From the NCBI RefSeq assembly GCF_937996225.1, contig NZ_CALKTC010000020.1:1-64000 (forward strand): a DNA stretch of 64,000 bases, written 5' to 3'. The notes under the pieces are model-generated. The model saw nothing but the letters and a program-made list of their open reading frames with translations. It was not told the origin of the DNA and made no database searches. Of this stretch, positions 8,953 to 18,154 are shown one piece after another; position 1 is the stretch's first letter, and each line of letters starts with the position of its first letter. Made by a program: the position numbers and the translations under genes. This DNA comes from an uncultured Campylobacter sp. GTDB taxonomy: Bacteria; Campylobacterota; Campylobacteria; Campylobacterales; Campylobacteraceae.

Positions 8953-9507
8953 TTAAATTTCATCCCCGTTTATCTCATCCGCAAGTTTTAAAATTTTAGC
9001 CTGTACCGCCTCAGGAGCGTAGATATCCATCCACTCTATCCCATTTGAAGCGCTAAAAAGTACGGCGATCTGTCTATCGCTCATCGCGCGCTTGGCAAGC
9101 TTGGTCGTCGCTGGGCTGTTGCCCATATTTGGCGTTTCGTCTATGCTTATCTCGGTGCAGCGGCGTAAAATAGGCGCCAAATCAAACTCTCCTTCGAGCA
9201 AAATAATAACCGAGCCGCGTCTAAAGCTGCAAGCGTTCCAAAAGATTTCGGCGCCGTTTACGCATTCTCGCGAGAGATCGAGGCGAAATTTGCCCCGCTC
9301 GCGCACGAGAAAACTAAACTCGCTTAAGTTTAGCGGGTGCTCCACACTGCCGAATGCCCCCACGATACTATCTTTGCGGCCGTTATAGACATAGGCGGCG
9401 AGCGCATTTTGCAGTAGCGGCGCGATGATCTGATCGTGCGCGCTCGTATGGTCGTCCTCTCTGGCGCGGCCTGGGATCTTTACGAAAAACGGTTTGAAAT
9501 ACTCCAT
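8953..9507 (-). CDS. Conserved-looking protein of unknown function
   Basis: 184 residues, not recognised. No signal peptide and no membrane helix, so probably cytoplasmic. It reads as a mixed alpha/beta protein; EFSFLVRERGKFRLDLS and RRGSVIILLEGEFDLAPILRR look like core strands, and a C-terminal amphipathic helix ends in ADEINGDEI. Start at the ATG at 9507, behind CAAGGAGCG. It stands alone between the plus-strand lipoprotein gene and the minus-strand PP-loop gene, with about 240 bases without a gene on its upstream side. Confidence 0.7.
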   Translation of the reverse strand: MEYFKPFFVKIPGRAREDDHTSAHDQIIAPLLQNALAAYVYNGRKDSIVGAFGSVEHPLNLSEFSFLVRERGKFRLDLSRECVNGAEIFWNACSFRRGSVIILLEGEFDLAPILRRCTEISIDETPNMGNSPATTKLAKRAMSDRQIAVLFSASNGIEWMDIYAPEAVQAKILKLADEINGDEI

Positions 9508-9746
9508 AAACGCTCCTTGAGCCTATAAAATTTGCTCGCTTTCGTTTTTAAATTTAACGGCTTGCACTTTTAAATTTATGCCTATTTGGCTCTTGCGATA
9601 GCCGAATTTAGTTCGCGGCGCCCGCATTTTCAGCTCGCTTCAACCGCCGCCGTTTTAAATTTTACTCTTGTATCTGCTATCGTAGCTCGTTGCGCTTATG
9701 CATCGTTTTTATGTCTATTAAATACAACCTTGAGGCGGTTTAGATT

Positions 9747-10730
9747 TTACACAAAATACTCGCGGGCGGCATCCTTGCTCTCAAACGGGTTTGCGCTCAG
9801 CTCGCTGCCGTCTATGAGCAGGGCGTAGCGGCGCGCGGCGTCCGTTTTGGCGTAGGTCAGCGCCAGCCTCGCCGCAAGCTCTCTATCCGCCTCACTCGCG
9901 CCCCTGCTTAGCAGGCTTAGCGCGCCCACGACGCCATCTTTAAATTTTATCTCGCTAAATTTAGGATTTTGCACTGCGGCAAGCTTTTTGTTATCGCTCT
10001 CGTCGCGTCCGATTATGAGCTTGGCGCCCTCAGGCAGGCGCAGATGGCGTCCGAATTTTAAAATTTCAGCGTCCGCGGGCGTTTCGATCTTTTCAAATTT
10101 TACCGCATCCTTGATCCGCTCGCTGAAGCTCTGCACGGTCAGCAGACAGCCTCCCGCGGGCGTTTCATAATCCTCAAAGCCGAACTCCGCCGCCAGCTGC
10201 ATCTGTCTAGCCCGCCCGCGCCCGCTGATGTCAAGCAGCGCGCCCCTATCTACCCAGCCCTTGATCTCGGGCGTCGTGAGCGGCAGCAGCTTCGCGCACA
10301 GCGGACGCAGGATCAGCCCCTCCTCATCGCCGCTAAGCCCGCCGATCTGAGCCAGAGCCTGCGCGCGCTGGCTCATCGGGCGCTGTCCGAGCACCTCGCC
10401 AGTGATGATGAAGCTCGCCCCTTCGCTTTGCAGCATCGCAAGCGCAGTCTTAAACATATATCCGTGGCAGTCGATGCAGGGGTTGAAGTGCTTGCCGTAG
10501 CCGTATTTGGGCTCGAAAAGCACCTGACGTAGATATTCGCTTCTAATATCGACGCTTTTAAAATCCGCCCCTGCGGCTGCGGCTCTGCGGCGCATGATCT
10601 CGCTCTTGTCGTCCTTGCCGCTAAATCCGATATCCATATTCAGAGCGAGCACCTCGATGCCTTGCGAGACGATGAGTTTGACCGCGAGCATGGAGTCAAG
10701 CCCGCCGCTAAAGAGCGCCAATGCCTTCAT
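9747..10730 (-). CDS. PP-loop ATPase (MnmA/ThiI-like) fused to an NFACT-R-like C-terminal domain
   Basis: 327 residues. The N-terminus has the PP-loop ALFSGGLDSMLAVK, followed by HFNPCIDCHGYMFK with a CXXC as in tRNA thiolation enzymes, and FIITGEVLGQRPMSQR. The C-terminal 110 residues include LIIGRDESDNKKL, which resembles the GRN/D-x-x-x-N signature of NFACT-R (DUF814) domains. The likely job is tRNA or other RNA sulfur modification using ATP, but substrate and sulfur donor cannot be read. It is the second gene of a minus-strand pair, 9 bases behind dnaG. The start MKALALFSGGLDS is fixed by the motif and by AAGGAACGAA. Confidence 0.8.
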   Translation of the reverse strand: MKALALFSGGLDSMLAVKLIVSQGIEVLALNMDIGFSGKDDKSEIMRRRAAAAGADFKSVDIRSEYLRQVLFEPKYGYGKHFNPCIDCHGYMFKTALAMLQSEGASFIITGEVLGQRPMSQRAQALAQIGGLSGDEEGLILRPLCAKLLPLTTPEIKGWVDRGALLDISGRGRARQMQLAAEFGFEDYETPAGGCLLTVQSFSERIKDAVKFEKIETPADAEILKFGRHLRLPEGAKLIIGRDESDNKKLAAVQNPKFSEIKFKDGVVGALSLLSRGASEADRELAARLALTYAKTDAARRYALLIDGSELSANPFESKDAAREYFV

Positions 10731-10739
10731 TTCGTTCCT

Positions 10740-12839
10740 TTACTTGAGTTGATTGATCTTTTTTTGATACTCCAAGATCCGCTCGATCTTGTCGGGCGCG
10801 TCGGAGTTTTTGAGCTTTTGCATCAGATCTTGCAGGGCGTTGCGGCGTAAAATTTTGCACGCGTCGTTAAAAAGCGCCGCGCCGCCGATAGGCAAAATTT
10901 CATCGTCCAGCGCAAGCGCGCGCAGATTTTCAAGGGCTTCGGTTTCGACGTTTTGAGTATTTTGGACACTTTGAGCGTTTTGAATATTTTGAGCGGCGGC
11001 TTTCTTTTCGCTTTGCTTTGCGCCATTGCTTGAGCTCCGTCTCTCGCCGTTATTTGCACCCTCTTGCTTCTCGCCGCCGTTTGCACCCTGCTGCGCGGAG
11101 GAGCCTTTTAAATTTACGGCGCCCGTAGAGCCCTGCCCGCTAAAATTTTGCTCGCTAGAGCTCTCACCGCTTTTTAAATTTACGCTCTCGCCCCGGTTAA
11201 AATTTTCTCCCGCGCCGCCCGCGATGAAATTTTTAAAATTCTCGCCGCTGCGAGCGAAAGCCAAAAACGCCTCGAAAATATCGCCGTGCATGCGAAAATC
11301 GCGCCGCTCCAAGCAGCCGAGCCCGAGCTGTGCCATCTCGCCATCGAGCAGCATCGATTTTATGATCTGAAGCTCGGCGATCTCCTTGCGGCGCAGTAGC
11401 GGGCGCCCGAGCCTTACCGAAGCGGTAGGCGGCGCGGAGTTTTCGTAGCGCGCCGTGCTTTGCGCGCGATTAAAATTTCCGCCGTTTAAGCCCCTGCTCG
11501 CACCGCCCCTGCCGTCTGCGCCGCGCCCCCCGTAAGAGCCGAAGCTCCCGCTCTTATTAAAATTTCGCCCCTCAAAGCCCGCGCCGGAATTTTTACCGCC
11601 GTCGGCGAGATTGAACGAGCCCGGCGAGACGTTTAAAATTTGCGCCACTAGGCTCTGATAAGACTCGGCGAGCACGGGGCCGAGCGCTGCGGTAAATTCT
11701 TTGATCTCATTTAGCGCTGCTTCTTTTTGCACGGGGCGGGCGAGGTCGTATTTTTTAGCGATTCTTCGGATCAGAAACTCCCCGCTCTCCATGCCGCTAG
11801 CATAAATTTGCTCTAGCTCGCGCACCTTGCCCGCGACTATCATATCCGCAGGATCGGCGCCTCCGCCGATTATAGCGACGCTTGAGTCGATCTTGTTCAG
11901 GCACAAAAGCCGCGCCGATTTTATCGCCGCATTGATGCCCGCAGCGTCGCCGTCGAAGCTAAGCACGACGTTAAGCTCCGCGCGCTTTATAAGCGGCAGA
12001 TGAGCGGGCGTCAGCGCCGTGCCGAGCACCGCTACGGCGTTGTCGATGCCCGCTTGATGCAGCATGATGACGTCCATGTAGCCCTCGGTGATGATGAGGG
12101 TTTTTTTAGCGATCGCGCTTTTTTTCGCAAGGTCGAATGCGTAGAAAATTTTAGATTTATCAAACAGTGCGCACTGCGGCGAATTGACGTATTTGGCTGG
12201 GTTGCCGCTTATCGTGCGGCCGCCGAAACCCACGAGCTTGCTTGCGTGGTTGTAGATCGGAAAGGTGATCCGCTCGATGAAGCTAGCGTAAAGCCCGCGC
12301 TCGTTTTGCTTCACCGCGCCCGCATTTAACGCGTCTTGCGGCGGAATTTCTTCGTTTTGCAAAACTCTGATCGTCTGCGCACTAGCTCCTGCGTATCCAA
12401 GGCCGAATTTGCGAATGCTTTGATCGCTCAGTCCGCGATCGTGTAGGTATTTTACGGCAGCGGGATTTTGATAAAGGCAGCTTTGGTAGTAGGCGTTTAA
12501 AATCCCGAGCACCTTCTTCTCTTCGCTGCGCTCCTGGACTTTAACACCGGTGTATTGCAGCGCGAAATTATACATCCCCGCAAGCTTTTCGACCGCTTCG
12601 GGAAAGCTTATCTTTTCGTAATCTTGGATAAATTTAATCGCGTTGCCGCCTGCTTTGCACGAAAAGCAGTGAAAAATTCCAAGCTTTGAACTCACGCTCA
12701 TGCTCGGGTGCGAATCGTCGTGAAAGGGGCAGACGCCTACGAAATTTGCGCCACTGCGCTTAAGCGGGACATATTTTTCTACGACGTCTACGATATCTAC
12801 GGTAGCCAGCAGATTTTCTATGCTTTCGTTTTTAATCAT
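10740..12839 (-). CDS. dnaG: DNA primase with two low-complexity inserts
   Basis: 699 residues, about 90-100 longer than usual for Campylobacter primases. It makes RNA primers at the replication fork. The zinc finger is CPFHDDSHPSMS...FHCFSCKAGG near residues 38-65, and the TOPRIM core has ITEGYMDVIMLHQAG and VLSFDGDAAG near 250-300. The primase core ends near residue 400. Residues about 412-465 (Gly/Asn/Arg/Ser-rich) separate it from the DnaB-binding part, and residues about 550-625 (Ser/Gly/Asn/Gln-rich, then QNIQNAQSVQNTQN) interrupt that part before the final helices. The inserts look disordered and are bounded by conserved sequence, so the gene should still be functional. It is divergent from the TPR gene. 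Confidence 0.95.
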   Translation of the reverse strand: MIKNESIENLLATVDIVDVVEKYVPLKRSGANFVGVCPFHDDSHPSMSVSSKLGIFHCFSCKAGGNAIKFIQDYEKISFPEAVEKLAGMYNFALQYTGVKVQERSEEKKVLGILNAYYQSCLYQNPAAVKYLHDRGLSDQSIRKFGLGYAGASAQTIRVLQNEEIPPQDALNAGAVKQNERGLYASFIERITFPIYNHASKLVGFGGRTISGNPAKYVNSPQCALFDKSKIFYAFDLAKKSAIAKKTLIITEGYMDVIMLHQAGIDNAVAVLGTALTPAHLPLIKRAELNVVLSFDGDAAGINAAIKSARLLCLNKIDSSVAIIGGGADPADMIVAGKVRELEQIYASGMESGEFLIRRIAKKYDLARPVQKEAALNEIKEFTAALGPVLAESYQSLVAQILNVSPGSFNLADGGKNSGAGFEGRNFNKSGSFGSYGGRGADGRGGASRGLNGGNFNRAQSTARYENSAPPTASVRLGRPLLRRKEIAELQIIKSMLLDGEMAQLGLGCLERRDFRMHGDIFEAFLAFARSGENFKNFIAGGAGENFNRGESVNLKSGESSSEQNFSGQGSTGAVNLKGSSAQQGANGGEKQEGANNGERRSSSNGAKQSEKKAAAQNIQNAQSVQNTQNVETEALENLRALALDDEILPIGGAALFNDACKILRRNALQDLMQKLKNSDAPDKIERILEYQKKINQLK

Positions 12840-12864
12840 AAGCGAAATTATACCCGCACTTTGC

Positions 12865-12870
12865 TATAAT
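12865..12870 (+). promoter_or_regulatory. -10 box for the TPR-rnhA transcript
   Basis: TATAAT preceded by TTGC, an extended Campylobacter-type -10. Its place rules out translation of the TPR gene from the TTG at 12870, because transcription should begin near 12876; this decides the start at 12900. Confidence 0.6.
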
Positions 12871-12899
12871 TGCCCTTTATTTTTGCGACGAGGTTTGAT

Positions 12900-13925
12900 T
12901 TGGATAATTTTTTCTTAGACGATCGCGACCCGATTTTCGGGCTTATCATGCTGATAAGCATAATCTTGCTAGTGTCGATTCTAAGCTACATTTGGGGAGT
13001 TTTTTCTAAAAAAAATGAGAGGCAGAGCCTAGAGAATTTTATCAAAAAATTTGACACCCTAGACGCGCTTAGCACCGAGCACAGGCAGCTTTTAGCAAGC
13101 CCGCAAATAGACATCCCGACGCTTGGAATTTTGGCTAGCTCTTTCGTCAAAAGCGGCGACTTCGAGCGCGCGATAGAAATTTATCTAATCGCGCTAAGTA
13201 AGGCTAGCGGCGGCGTGCAGAGGGAGTTTATCCTCACCAATCTCGGTATCGTATATTTCAAAGCGGGCTTTTTAGGGCGCGCCGAAGAGGTGTTTTTGCA
13301 AGCGCTGAAGCTGCGCCCGAGAAACAAAGAGGCCCTTACGCATCTTACGGTGATTTATGAGCGGCTGAAGCGCTTTAATGAGGCGCTTGAAGTGCTTGAC
13401 GCGCTGCGCGAACAGGACGCCGAAGTATATGCTCAAAGCCAGTTCGAGCGCGCCCAGATCATCGCAAACGACGCCAATACGCCGTTTAATAAGAAGATCG
13501 CTAAAATTTCAAAGCTAAACTTCAAAGGCGCGGGGCGGTTCTGCATGGAGCTTTTTATCAAAAACAAAGAGCCTATGGAGGGCTTTGACCGCTTCCCGCC
13601 GATCGAGCAGGCTATCGATCTGATCTATGATTTCCCTGCGGCGGTAAATACGCAGGATGCGGAGTACAACGCGCTTTTTTACGCGCTCGGAAGAAGCGAT
13701 CAAAAGCCGCAGAGCGCGAGTAAAATTTTTGAGATCAACGCGCTTATGGCTATGAAAGACGCGGGCTTTGAGGACGCGGGGCTTAGCTTTAGCTACACCT
13801 GCGCGAAGTGCAAAAGCTCGGTGGGGCTTTTCTCGCACCGCTGCCCGGTCTGCTACGAGCTAGGCAGCATGGAGATCAGAGCGCAAATTTCGGAGAAAAC
13901 CGGTGAAATCGGTCAAACTTTTTAG
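12900..13925 (+). CDS. Membrane-anchored TPR protein with C-terminal zinc-ribbon-like CXXC pair
   Basis: 341 residues from the TTG at 12900 (after GACGAGG), which gives MDNFFLDDRDPIFG. A membrane helix near residues 13-33 (GLIMLISIILLVSILSYIWG) anchors a cytoplasmic or periplasmic array of TPR repeats (about 70-185, for example GIVYFKAGFLGRAEEVFLQALKLRPRN). Near the end CAKCKSS and CPVCYEL form a likely zinc ribbon. This architecture resembles LapB (YciM) of enteric bacteria, but that equivalence is only a suggestion. The gene overlaps rnhA by 23 bases and sits at the place where C. jejuni has an uncharacterised gene between dnaG and rnhA. Confidence 0.85.
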   Translation: MDNFFLDDRDPIFGLIMLISIILLVSILSYIWGVFSKKNERQSLENFIKKFDTLDALSTEHRQLLASPQIDIPTLGILASSFVKSGDFERAIEIYLIALSKASGGVQREFILTNLGIVYFKAGFLGRAEEVFLQALKLRPRNKEALTHLTVIYERLKRFNEALEVLDALREQDAEVYAQSQFERAQIIANDANTPFNKKIAKISKLNFKGAGRFCMELFIKNKEPMEGFDRFPPIEQAIDLIYDFPAAVNTQDAEYNALFYALGRSDQKPQSASKIFEINALMAMKDAGFEDAGLSFSYTCAKCKSSVGLFSHRCPVCYELGSMEIRAQISEKTGEIGQTF

Positions 13926-14325
13926 CGACGGCAGCTGTCTCGGAAACCCTGGAGCGGGCGGCTGGGCTTACATACTGCAATACGGCGACGCGATAAAAAA
14001 GGCAAGCGGCGCAGAAGCGATGACGACCAATAATCAAATGGAGCTAACAGCCGCTATAATGGGACTTAGCGCGCTTAAGCAGCCCTGCCGCGTCGAGCTT
14101 TTTACCGATAGCGAATATGTCGTTAAAGCGATAAGCTCCTGGCTCGCAAAGTGGGTCGCTACTGATTTTAAGGGCAAAAAAAACGCAGATCTGTGGCGCA
14201 GATACCTTGCGGCGGCAGCGCATCACGAGATCAAGGCCTCCTGGGTCAAGGGGCATGCGGGTCATCCGCAAAACGAAGAGTGCGACGCTATGGCTCGCGC
14301 GGCGGCGGAAGCGATAAAGGGCTAA
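13903..14325 (+). CDS. rnhA: Ribonuclease HI
   Basis: 140 residues, GTG start inside the end of the TPR gene. It cuts the RNA strand of RNA-DNA hybrids. The catalytic residues are all present: Asp in FSDGSCLGNPG near residue 8, Glu in MELTAAI near 47, Asp in LFTDSEYVV near 68, and the C-terminal HAGHPQNEECD with the active-site histidine and aspartate. The 23-base overlap suggests translational coupling to the upstream gene. About 440 bases without a gene follow before rnc. Confidence 0.96.
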   Translation: MKSVKLFSDGSCLGNPGAGGWAYILQYGDAIKKASGAEAMTTNNQMELTAAIMGLSALKQPCRVELFTDSEYVVKAISSWLAKWVATDFKGKKNADLWRRYLAAAAHHEIKASWVKGHAGHPQNEECDAMARAAAEAIKG

Positions 14326-14762
14326 AATTCCGCGGCGAAGCTTGCGGTTGCGCGGATTAAGCATGGATTTGCTCGCGTTTACTTTGCACGCAGAGCCGCT
14401 TCGGCTTAAATTTATCGCCCGAAGCCGGTTTTAGCGCATTCGTTCACGCAATCGAGCTTTGGCGGAAATTTCGTTAGCAGTGAGCAGGCTTTGGCGCGAC
14501 TGTATTTGCGACGGGTCTATTTTTGGCGAGGATTTCGTTTGCGGCAAGTGATCCTTAGCGTGGTTTGCGTTAGAATTGGCGGGCTAAGTTTAAATTTTAT
14601 TCGCCGTAGATCGTTGCTAATGCGTTTTATCCGCCGCGTTAGCACAAAGTTAGCGCAGATCACGCTTGCATTCGTTTCGCTTGCGCAAGTTTTGTTCGCA
14701 CCGGATGCCGTTTGCGTGTGAGCCACCGCGGATTTCGTAAAATTTTATAAAAAAGGGCAAAG
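14326..14762. other. Gap between rnhA and rnc without a supported gene
   Basis: Short frames on both strands (for example 14491-14721) have arginine-rich, unbalanced composition and no ribosome binding site, so I do not call them. The stretch has a higher GC content than most other gaps here and few AAATTT words. It may be a degraded gene; I could not recognise one. Confidence 0.4.
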
Positions 14763-15692
14763 ATGCAAAATTTAGAAAAATTACAAGAAAAACTGGGCTA
14801 TAAATTTAAAAACCCTACCCACCTCAAGATCGCTCTTACGCACAAAAGTGCCAAAAACGGGCACAATAACGAGAGGCTAGAATTTTTAGGCGATGCGGTG
14901 ATGGATCTAATCGTGGGCGAGTATCTTTTCAAAAAATTTAGCAGCGACGAAGGCGATCTGAGCAAGCTGCGCGCCGCGCTCGTGAACGAAAGCAGCTTTT
15001 CTAAATTTGCAAAATTTTTGGGCATCGGCGAGAACCTGAATATGTCGCTGTCCGAGGAGCGCAACGGCGGACGCGAGAAGCCCTCGCTGCTTTCGGACGC
15101 GTTTGAGGCGATAATGGGCGCCGTCTATCTTGAGAGCGGGCTGCAAAACACCGCCCGCATCGCGACTGCAATCTTAGAAATCCTCTATCCGCGCATAAGC
15201 TTTAACGAGCTCGTTAAAGACTACAAAACCGCGCTGCAAGAGCTCACGCAGGCAAAATTCGGCGTCACGCCCGAATATGTTCTTTTGGGCTCGAGCGGCC
15301 CCGATCACAAAAAAAGCTTCGAAATGGCGGCGCTCGTTGGCGGCAAGCGGCTCTCATCCGCCGTGGGAGCGAGCAAAAAGGAGGCCGAGCAAAAATGCGC
15401 GCAAATCGCGATCGAGCTTTTACAAAGCGGCGCCTCGCACGGCACTAGCGCGACAGATGGCGAGCAAACAGCATGCGATAGCGACGTACAAAGCGGCGCA
15501 AATCGCGCTCAGAACGGCAAAAAAGGCTCACAAGGCGGCAGCGGACGAGCGCGGGGCAGCACAAAAAGCGAGCATAATAATCGAGGCGGCACGCCGAGTG
15601 CTAAAAAAAGCAATGTGCGAAACAAAAACGCCGAACAAAGCGGGCGCGATACGGACAAACAAAGCGGCGGCGATCAAGGAGACGCGCTATGA
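14763..15692 (+). CDS. rnc: Ribonuclease III with long low-complexity C-terminal tail
   Basis: 309 residues, against about 225 in relatives. It cleaves double-stranded RNA in rRNA and mRNA processing. The catalytic signature NERLEFLGDAVMDL is near residue 38, a second acidic patch SDAFEAIMGAVYLE near 107, and a double-stranded RNA binding domain covers about 152-218 (ending ASKKEAEQKCAQIAIELL). Residues 222-309 are a tail of Gly, Ser, Ala, Asn, Lys and Gln that looks disordered and basic. The start is the ATG at 14763. The stop overlaps the aroC start (ATGA at 15689), so the two are translationally coupled, as expected from the Campylobacter rnhA-rnc-aroC order. Confidence 0.95.
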   Translation: MQNLEKLQEKLGYKFKNPTHLKIALTHKSAKNGHNNERLEFLGDAVMDLIVGEYLFKKFSSDEGDLSKLRAALVNESSFSKFAKFLGIGENLNMSLSEERNGGREKPSLLSDAFEAIMGAVYLESGLQNTARIATAILEILYPRISFNELVKDYKTALQELTQAKFGVTPEYVLLGSSGPDHKKSFEMAALVGGKRLSSAVGASKKEAEQKCAQIAIELLQSGASHGTSATDGEQTACDSDVQSGANRAQNGKKGSQGGSGRARGSTKSEHNNRGGTPSAKKSNVRNKNAEQSGRDTDKQSGGDQGDAL

Positions 15693-16804
15693 ATACCTTC
15701 GGCGAGAGATTGCGCCTTAGCACCTTCGGCGAGAGCCACGGTGCGGCAATAGGCGGCGTTTTGGACGGATTGCCGGCTGGCGTGGCGATCGAGATTTCAA
15801 ATATCCAAAGCGAGCTTGAGCGGCGCAAACCGGGCGGCAGATACGCTACGCCGCGCAAAGAAGCCGATGAGATCGAAATTTTAAGCGGAATTTTTGACGG
15901 TCGCAGCACCGGCGCGCCGATCGGATTTATCATCCGCAACGCAAACCAGCACTCAAAGGACTACGAAAATCTAAAGGATGTTTTCCGCCCCGCACACGCC
16001 GATTTTTCGTATTTTGCCAAATACGGACTGCGCGATTACCGAGGCGGCGGACGGGCAAGCGCGCGCGAAACCGCCGTTCGCGTGGCTGCAGGAGCGTTTG
16101 CGCAAATTTTGCTAAATCACTTTAAAATTTCCGTAAAAAGCGGAATCTGCGGCGTGGGCGAAATTTATGCGGGAAATTTAGACTTCGACTTTGCGCAAAA
16201 CAGCGAGATTTTCGCGCTCGATCCCGCTGCGGAGAGCGCGCAGAAGGAGTTAATTCTAAGCGTCAAAAATGCGGGCGATAGTATCGGCGGCTGCGTGCTA
16301 ACGCGCGTTACGGGCGTGCCTGCTGGGCTCGGCGAGCCGCTGTACGGTAAGCTGGATGTGGTGCTTGCGGGCGCGCTGATGGGCATAAACGGCGTAAAGG
16401 CCGTGCAGATCGGCGCGGGAGTGAAAGCAAGCACGCTAAAAGGCAGCGAAAACAACGACTTTATGCGCGCTAGTAAGGATGCGATCCGCACCAACGGCGG
16501 CAAGATCGGCGCAAATTTTGCGAGCAACAACGCGGGTGGGATCTTAGGCGGCATAAGCAGCGGCGCGCCGATCGAGATTGCGACGCATTTTAAGCCCACT
16601 CCAAGCATTTTTATGGCGCAGCATAGCGTGGACGTGCGCGGCGCGGACGCGGTCTGCGAGCTGCGCGGACGGCACGATCCGTGTATCGCCGTGCGCGGCA
16701 GCGTCGTAGCGACCGCAATGGCGCGGCTGGCGATCGCCGATGCGCTGCTGCTAAACGCGAGCGCGACGCTGGGGAATTTGAAGCGAATTTACGGCGAGGA
16801 TTAA
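15689..16804 (+). CDS. aroC: Chorismate synthase
   Basis: 371 residues. It makes chorismate from 5-enolpyruvylshikimate 3-phosphate with reduced flavin, the last step of the shikimate pathway. Signatures: FGESHGAAIGGVLDGLPAG at residues 12-30, RPAHADFSYFAKYG and RDYRGGGRASARETAVRVAAGA near 105-135, and GGILGGISSGAPI near 285. The ATG overlaps the rnc stop. About 130 bases follow before the GNAT gene. Confidence 0.97.
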   Translation: MNTFGERLRLSTFGESHGAAIGGVLDGLPAGVAIEISNIQSELERRKPGGRYATPRKEADEIEILSGIFDGRSTGAPIGFIIRNANQHSKDYENLKDVFRPAHADFSYFAKYGLRDYRGGGRASARETAVRVAAGAFAQILLNHFKISVKSGICGVGEIYAGNLDFDFAQNSEIFALDPAAESAQKELILSVKNAGDSIGGCVLTRVTGVPAGLGEPLYGKLDVVLAGALMGINGVKAVQIGAGVKASTLKGSENNDFMRASKDAIRTNGGKIGANFASNNAGGILGGISSGAPIEIATHFKPTPSIFMAQHSVDVRGADAVCELRGRHDPCIAVRGSVVATAMARLAIADALLLNASATLGNLKRIYGED

Positions 16805-16933
16805 ATTTAGACGAGCCGCCCTTTAAATTTTGCGAAATTCCATGAAATTTTAGGACCGAGCGATGAAATCCCCGCGAGCTAGGCGGGCAAATTTTAAATT
16901 TACGCGGTAGGTTTATCGCGGCAAGGAGGGCAA

Positions 16934-18154
16934 ATGAGACTTGAGCGTATCGGCGAGGGTTCGGCACTGATCGCGCGCATAGAGGCGATCAACGTCGCAG
17001 CATTCCCCGAAATTGAGCGTATCAGCATAAAAAATTTCTTAAAAATGTCGCGCAAAGGGCAACTTGAAATCGCGGCGATTTTCGAGGATTTTGGCGCCTT
17101 GGGCGGCGGTGGTGCGGCTGATAAACATCATGCGGCGACAGGCGAAAATTTATGCGCGCCGAAGCAGGATTTTTGCGCGGCAAAGCAGGACTGCTGCGAA
17201 CCTAGCCAAGATCGCGATGCTGCAGGTAAAAATTCCGATGCGGATAACCGCGGCGCGGCAGATAAAAAATCTAATGCGACGTGTGAAAAATCCAGCTTGA
17301 AAAGTAAAAATTCCAGCGCGGCGGTGCAAAATTTAAGCGGCGAGGAGCTGGTTGGCTTTTTCGTCTATAGAACCGAGCAAACCTACAAGCGCGCGATTTC
17401 GCACCACAAACAGCCGCCGCGCCTAAATGCGGATAAAATTTTAAGATCCAAAGCCCATAGCGGCGCGGAATTTGACGGCGCAGACGATGAAATTTCAGGC
17501 GGCGAAGTAAAATTTTCAGAAGTAAAATTTTTTAGCGTTGCAAGCGGCGAAATCGCAAGTCAAAAAACGCAGTCTCTTGGCGGCAATAAAATTTTAAACG
17601 CGAGCGCAGATAGCAAAATTTCGATCGCCGCGGACTGCTCGACTTGCGGTGCGGGCGGCAAAATTTTATCAAGCGTCAGAAGGGATGAAATTTCATTAAG
17701 CGCCGCAGAGGGCAAAATTCCATCGATCGCCGCGGAAAGCGAAATTTCGCGCTATGATGAGAGCGAAATTCCAAGCGGCGGGGAGAGCGGGATTTTTTAC
17801 GTGGCCTACCTCGGTATCGATGCGAAATTTCGCGGGCTGGGGATCGGCTCAAGGCTGCTCGCGCTCATCGTCACGCAAAATCCGCGCGCGCAAATCGTCC
17901 TTGACGTCGAGCCGCCGCACGAGGACGCGCCCAACCTCGCGCAACGCCTACGCCGCATAGAATTCTACGGCAGGCACGGCTTTCGGCGCTGCGGCAAGTT
18001 TTTCAACTACGCAGGTCTAAGCTTCGAGATCCTTGCTAGGCCGCCGCTAAGCGCGCCGCAGCAGGGATTTGACGTAGCGAGCTTCATGAAATTTATCGGC
18101 GCAGGCAATAAATTTAGATTTAAAATCACCGACGCGCCGCTATACAAAAACTAA
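16934..18154 (+). CDS. GNAT N-acetyltransferase interrupted by two low-complexity inserts
   Basis: 406 residues; a bare GNAT domain needs about 150. The N-terminal piece (1-55) and GEELVGFFVYR (near 135) are the first strands of the fold. FYVAYLGIDAKFRGLGIGSRLLALIV near 290-315 is the acetyl-CoA-binding motif (R-G-L-G-I-G), and RIEFYGRHGFRRCG is the C-terminal strand and helix. Inserts at about 56-132 and 145-285 are rich in Asp, Ser, Ala, Gly, Lys and Cys, with repeated GEI, SEI and GKI triplets encoded by the same AAATTT words seen between genes. Substrate unknown. It starts behind AAGGAGGG and its stop overlaps the next start (TAATG). Confidence 0.8.
   Translation: MRLERIGEGSALIARIEAINVAAFPEIERISIKNFLKMSRKGQLEIAAIFEDFGALGGGGAADKHHAATGENLCAPKQDFCAAKQDCCEPSQDRDAAGKNSDADNRGAADKKSNATCEKSSLKSKNSSAAVQNLSGEELVGFFVYRTEQTYKRAISHHKQPPRLNADKILRSKAHSGAEFDGADDEISGGEVKFSEVKFFSVASGEIASQKTQSLGGNKILNASADSKISIAADCSTCGAGGKILSSVRRDEISLSAAEGKIPSIAAESEISRYDESEIPSGGESGIFYVAYLGIDAKFRGLGIGSRLLALIVTQNPRAQIVLDVEPPHEDAPNLAQRLRRIEFYGRHGFRRCGKFFNYAGLSFEILARPPLSAPQQGFDVASFMKFIGAGNKFRFKITDAPLYKN

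Noticed and set aside
9586..9828. 80-residue plus frame overlapping the PP-loop gene end
   Set aside because: Antisense shadow of the conserved C-terminus and no ribosome binding site.
14491..14721. 76-residue plus frame between rnhA and rnc
   Set aside because: Arginine-rich and Val/Leu-rich composition, no ribosome binding site, overlapped by a similar frame on the other strand.
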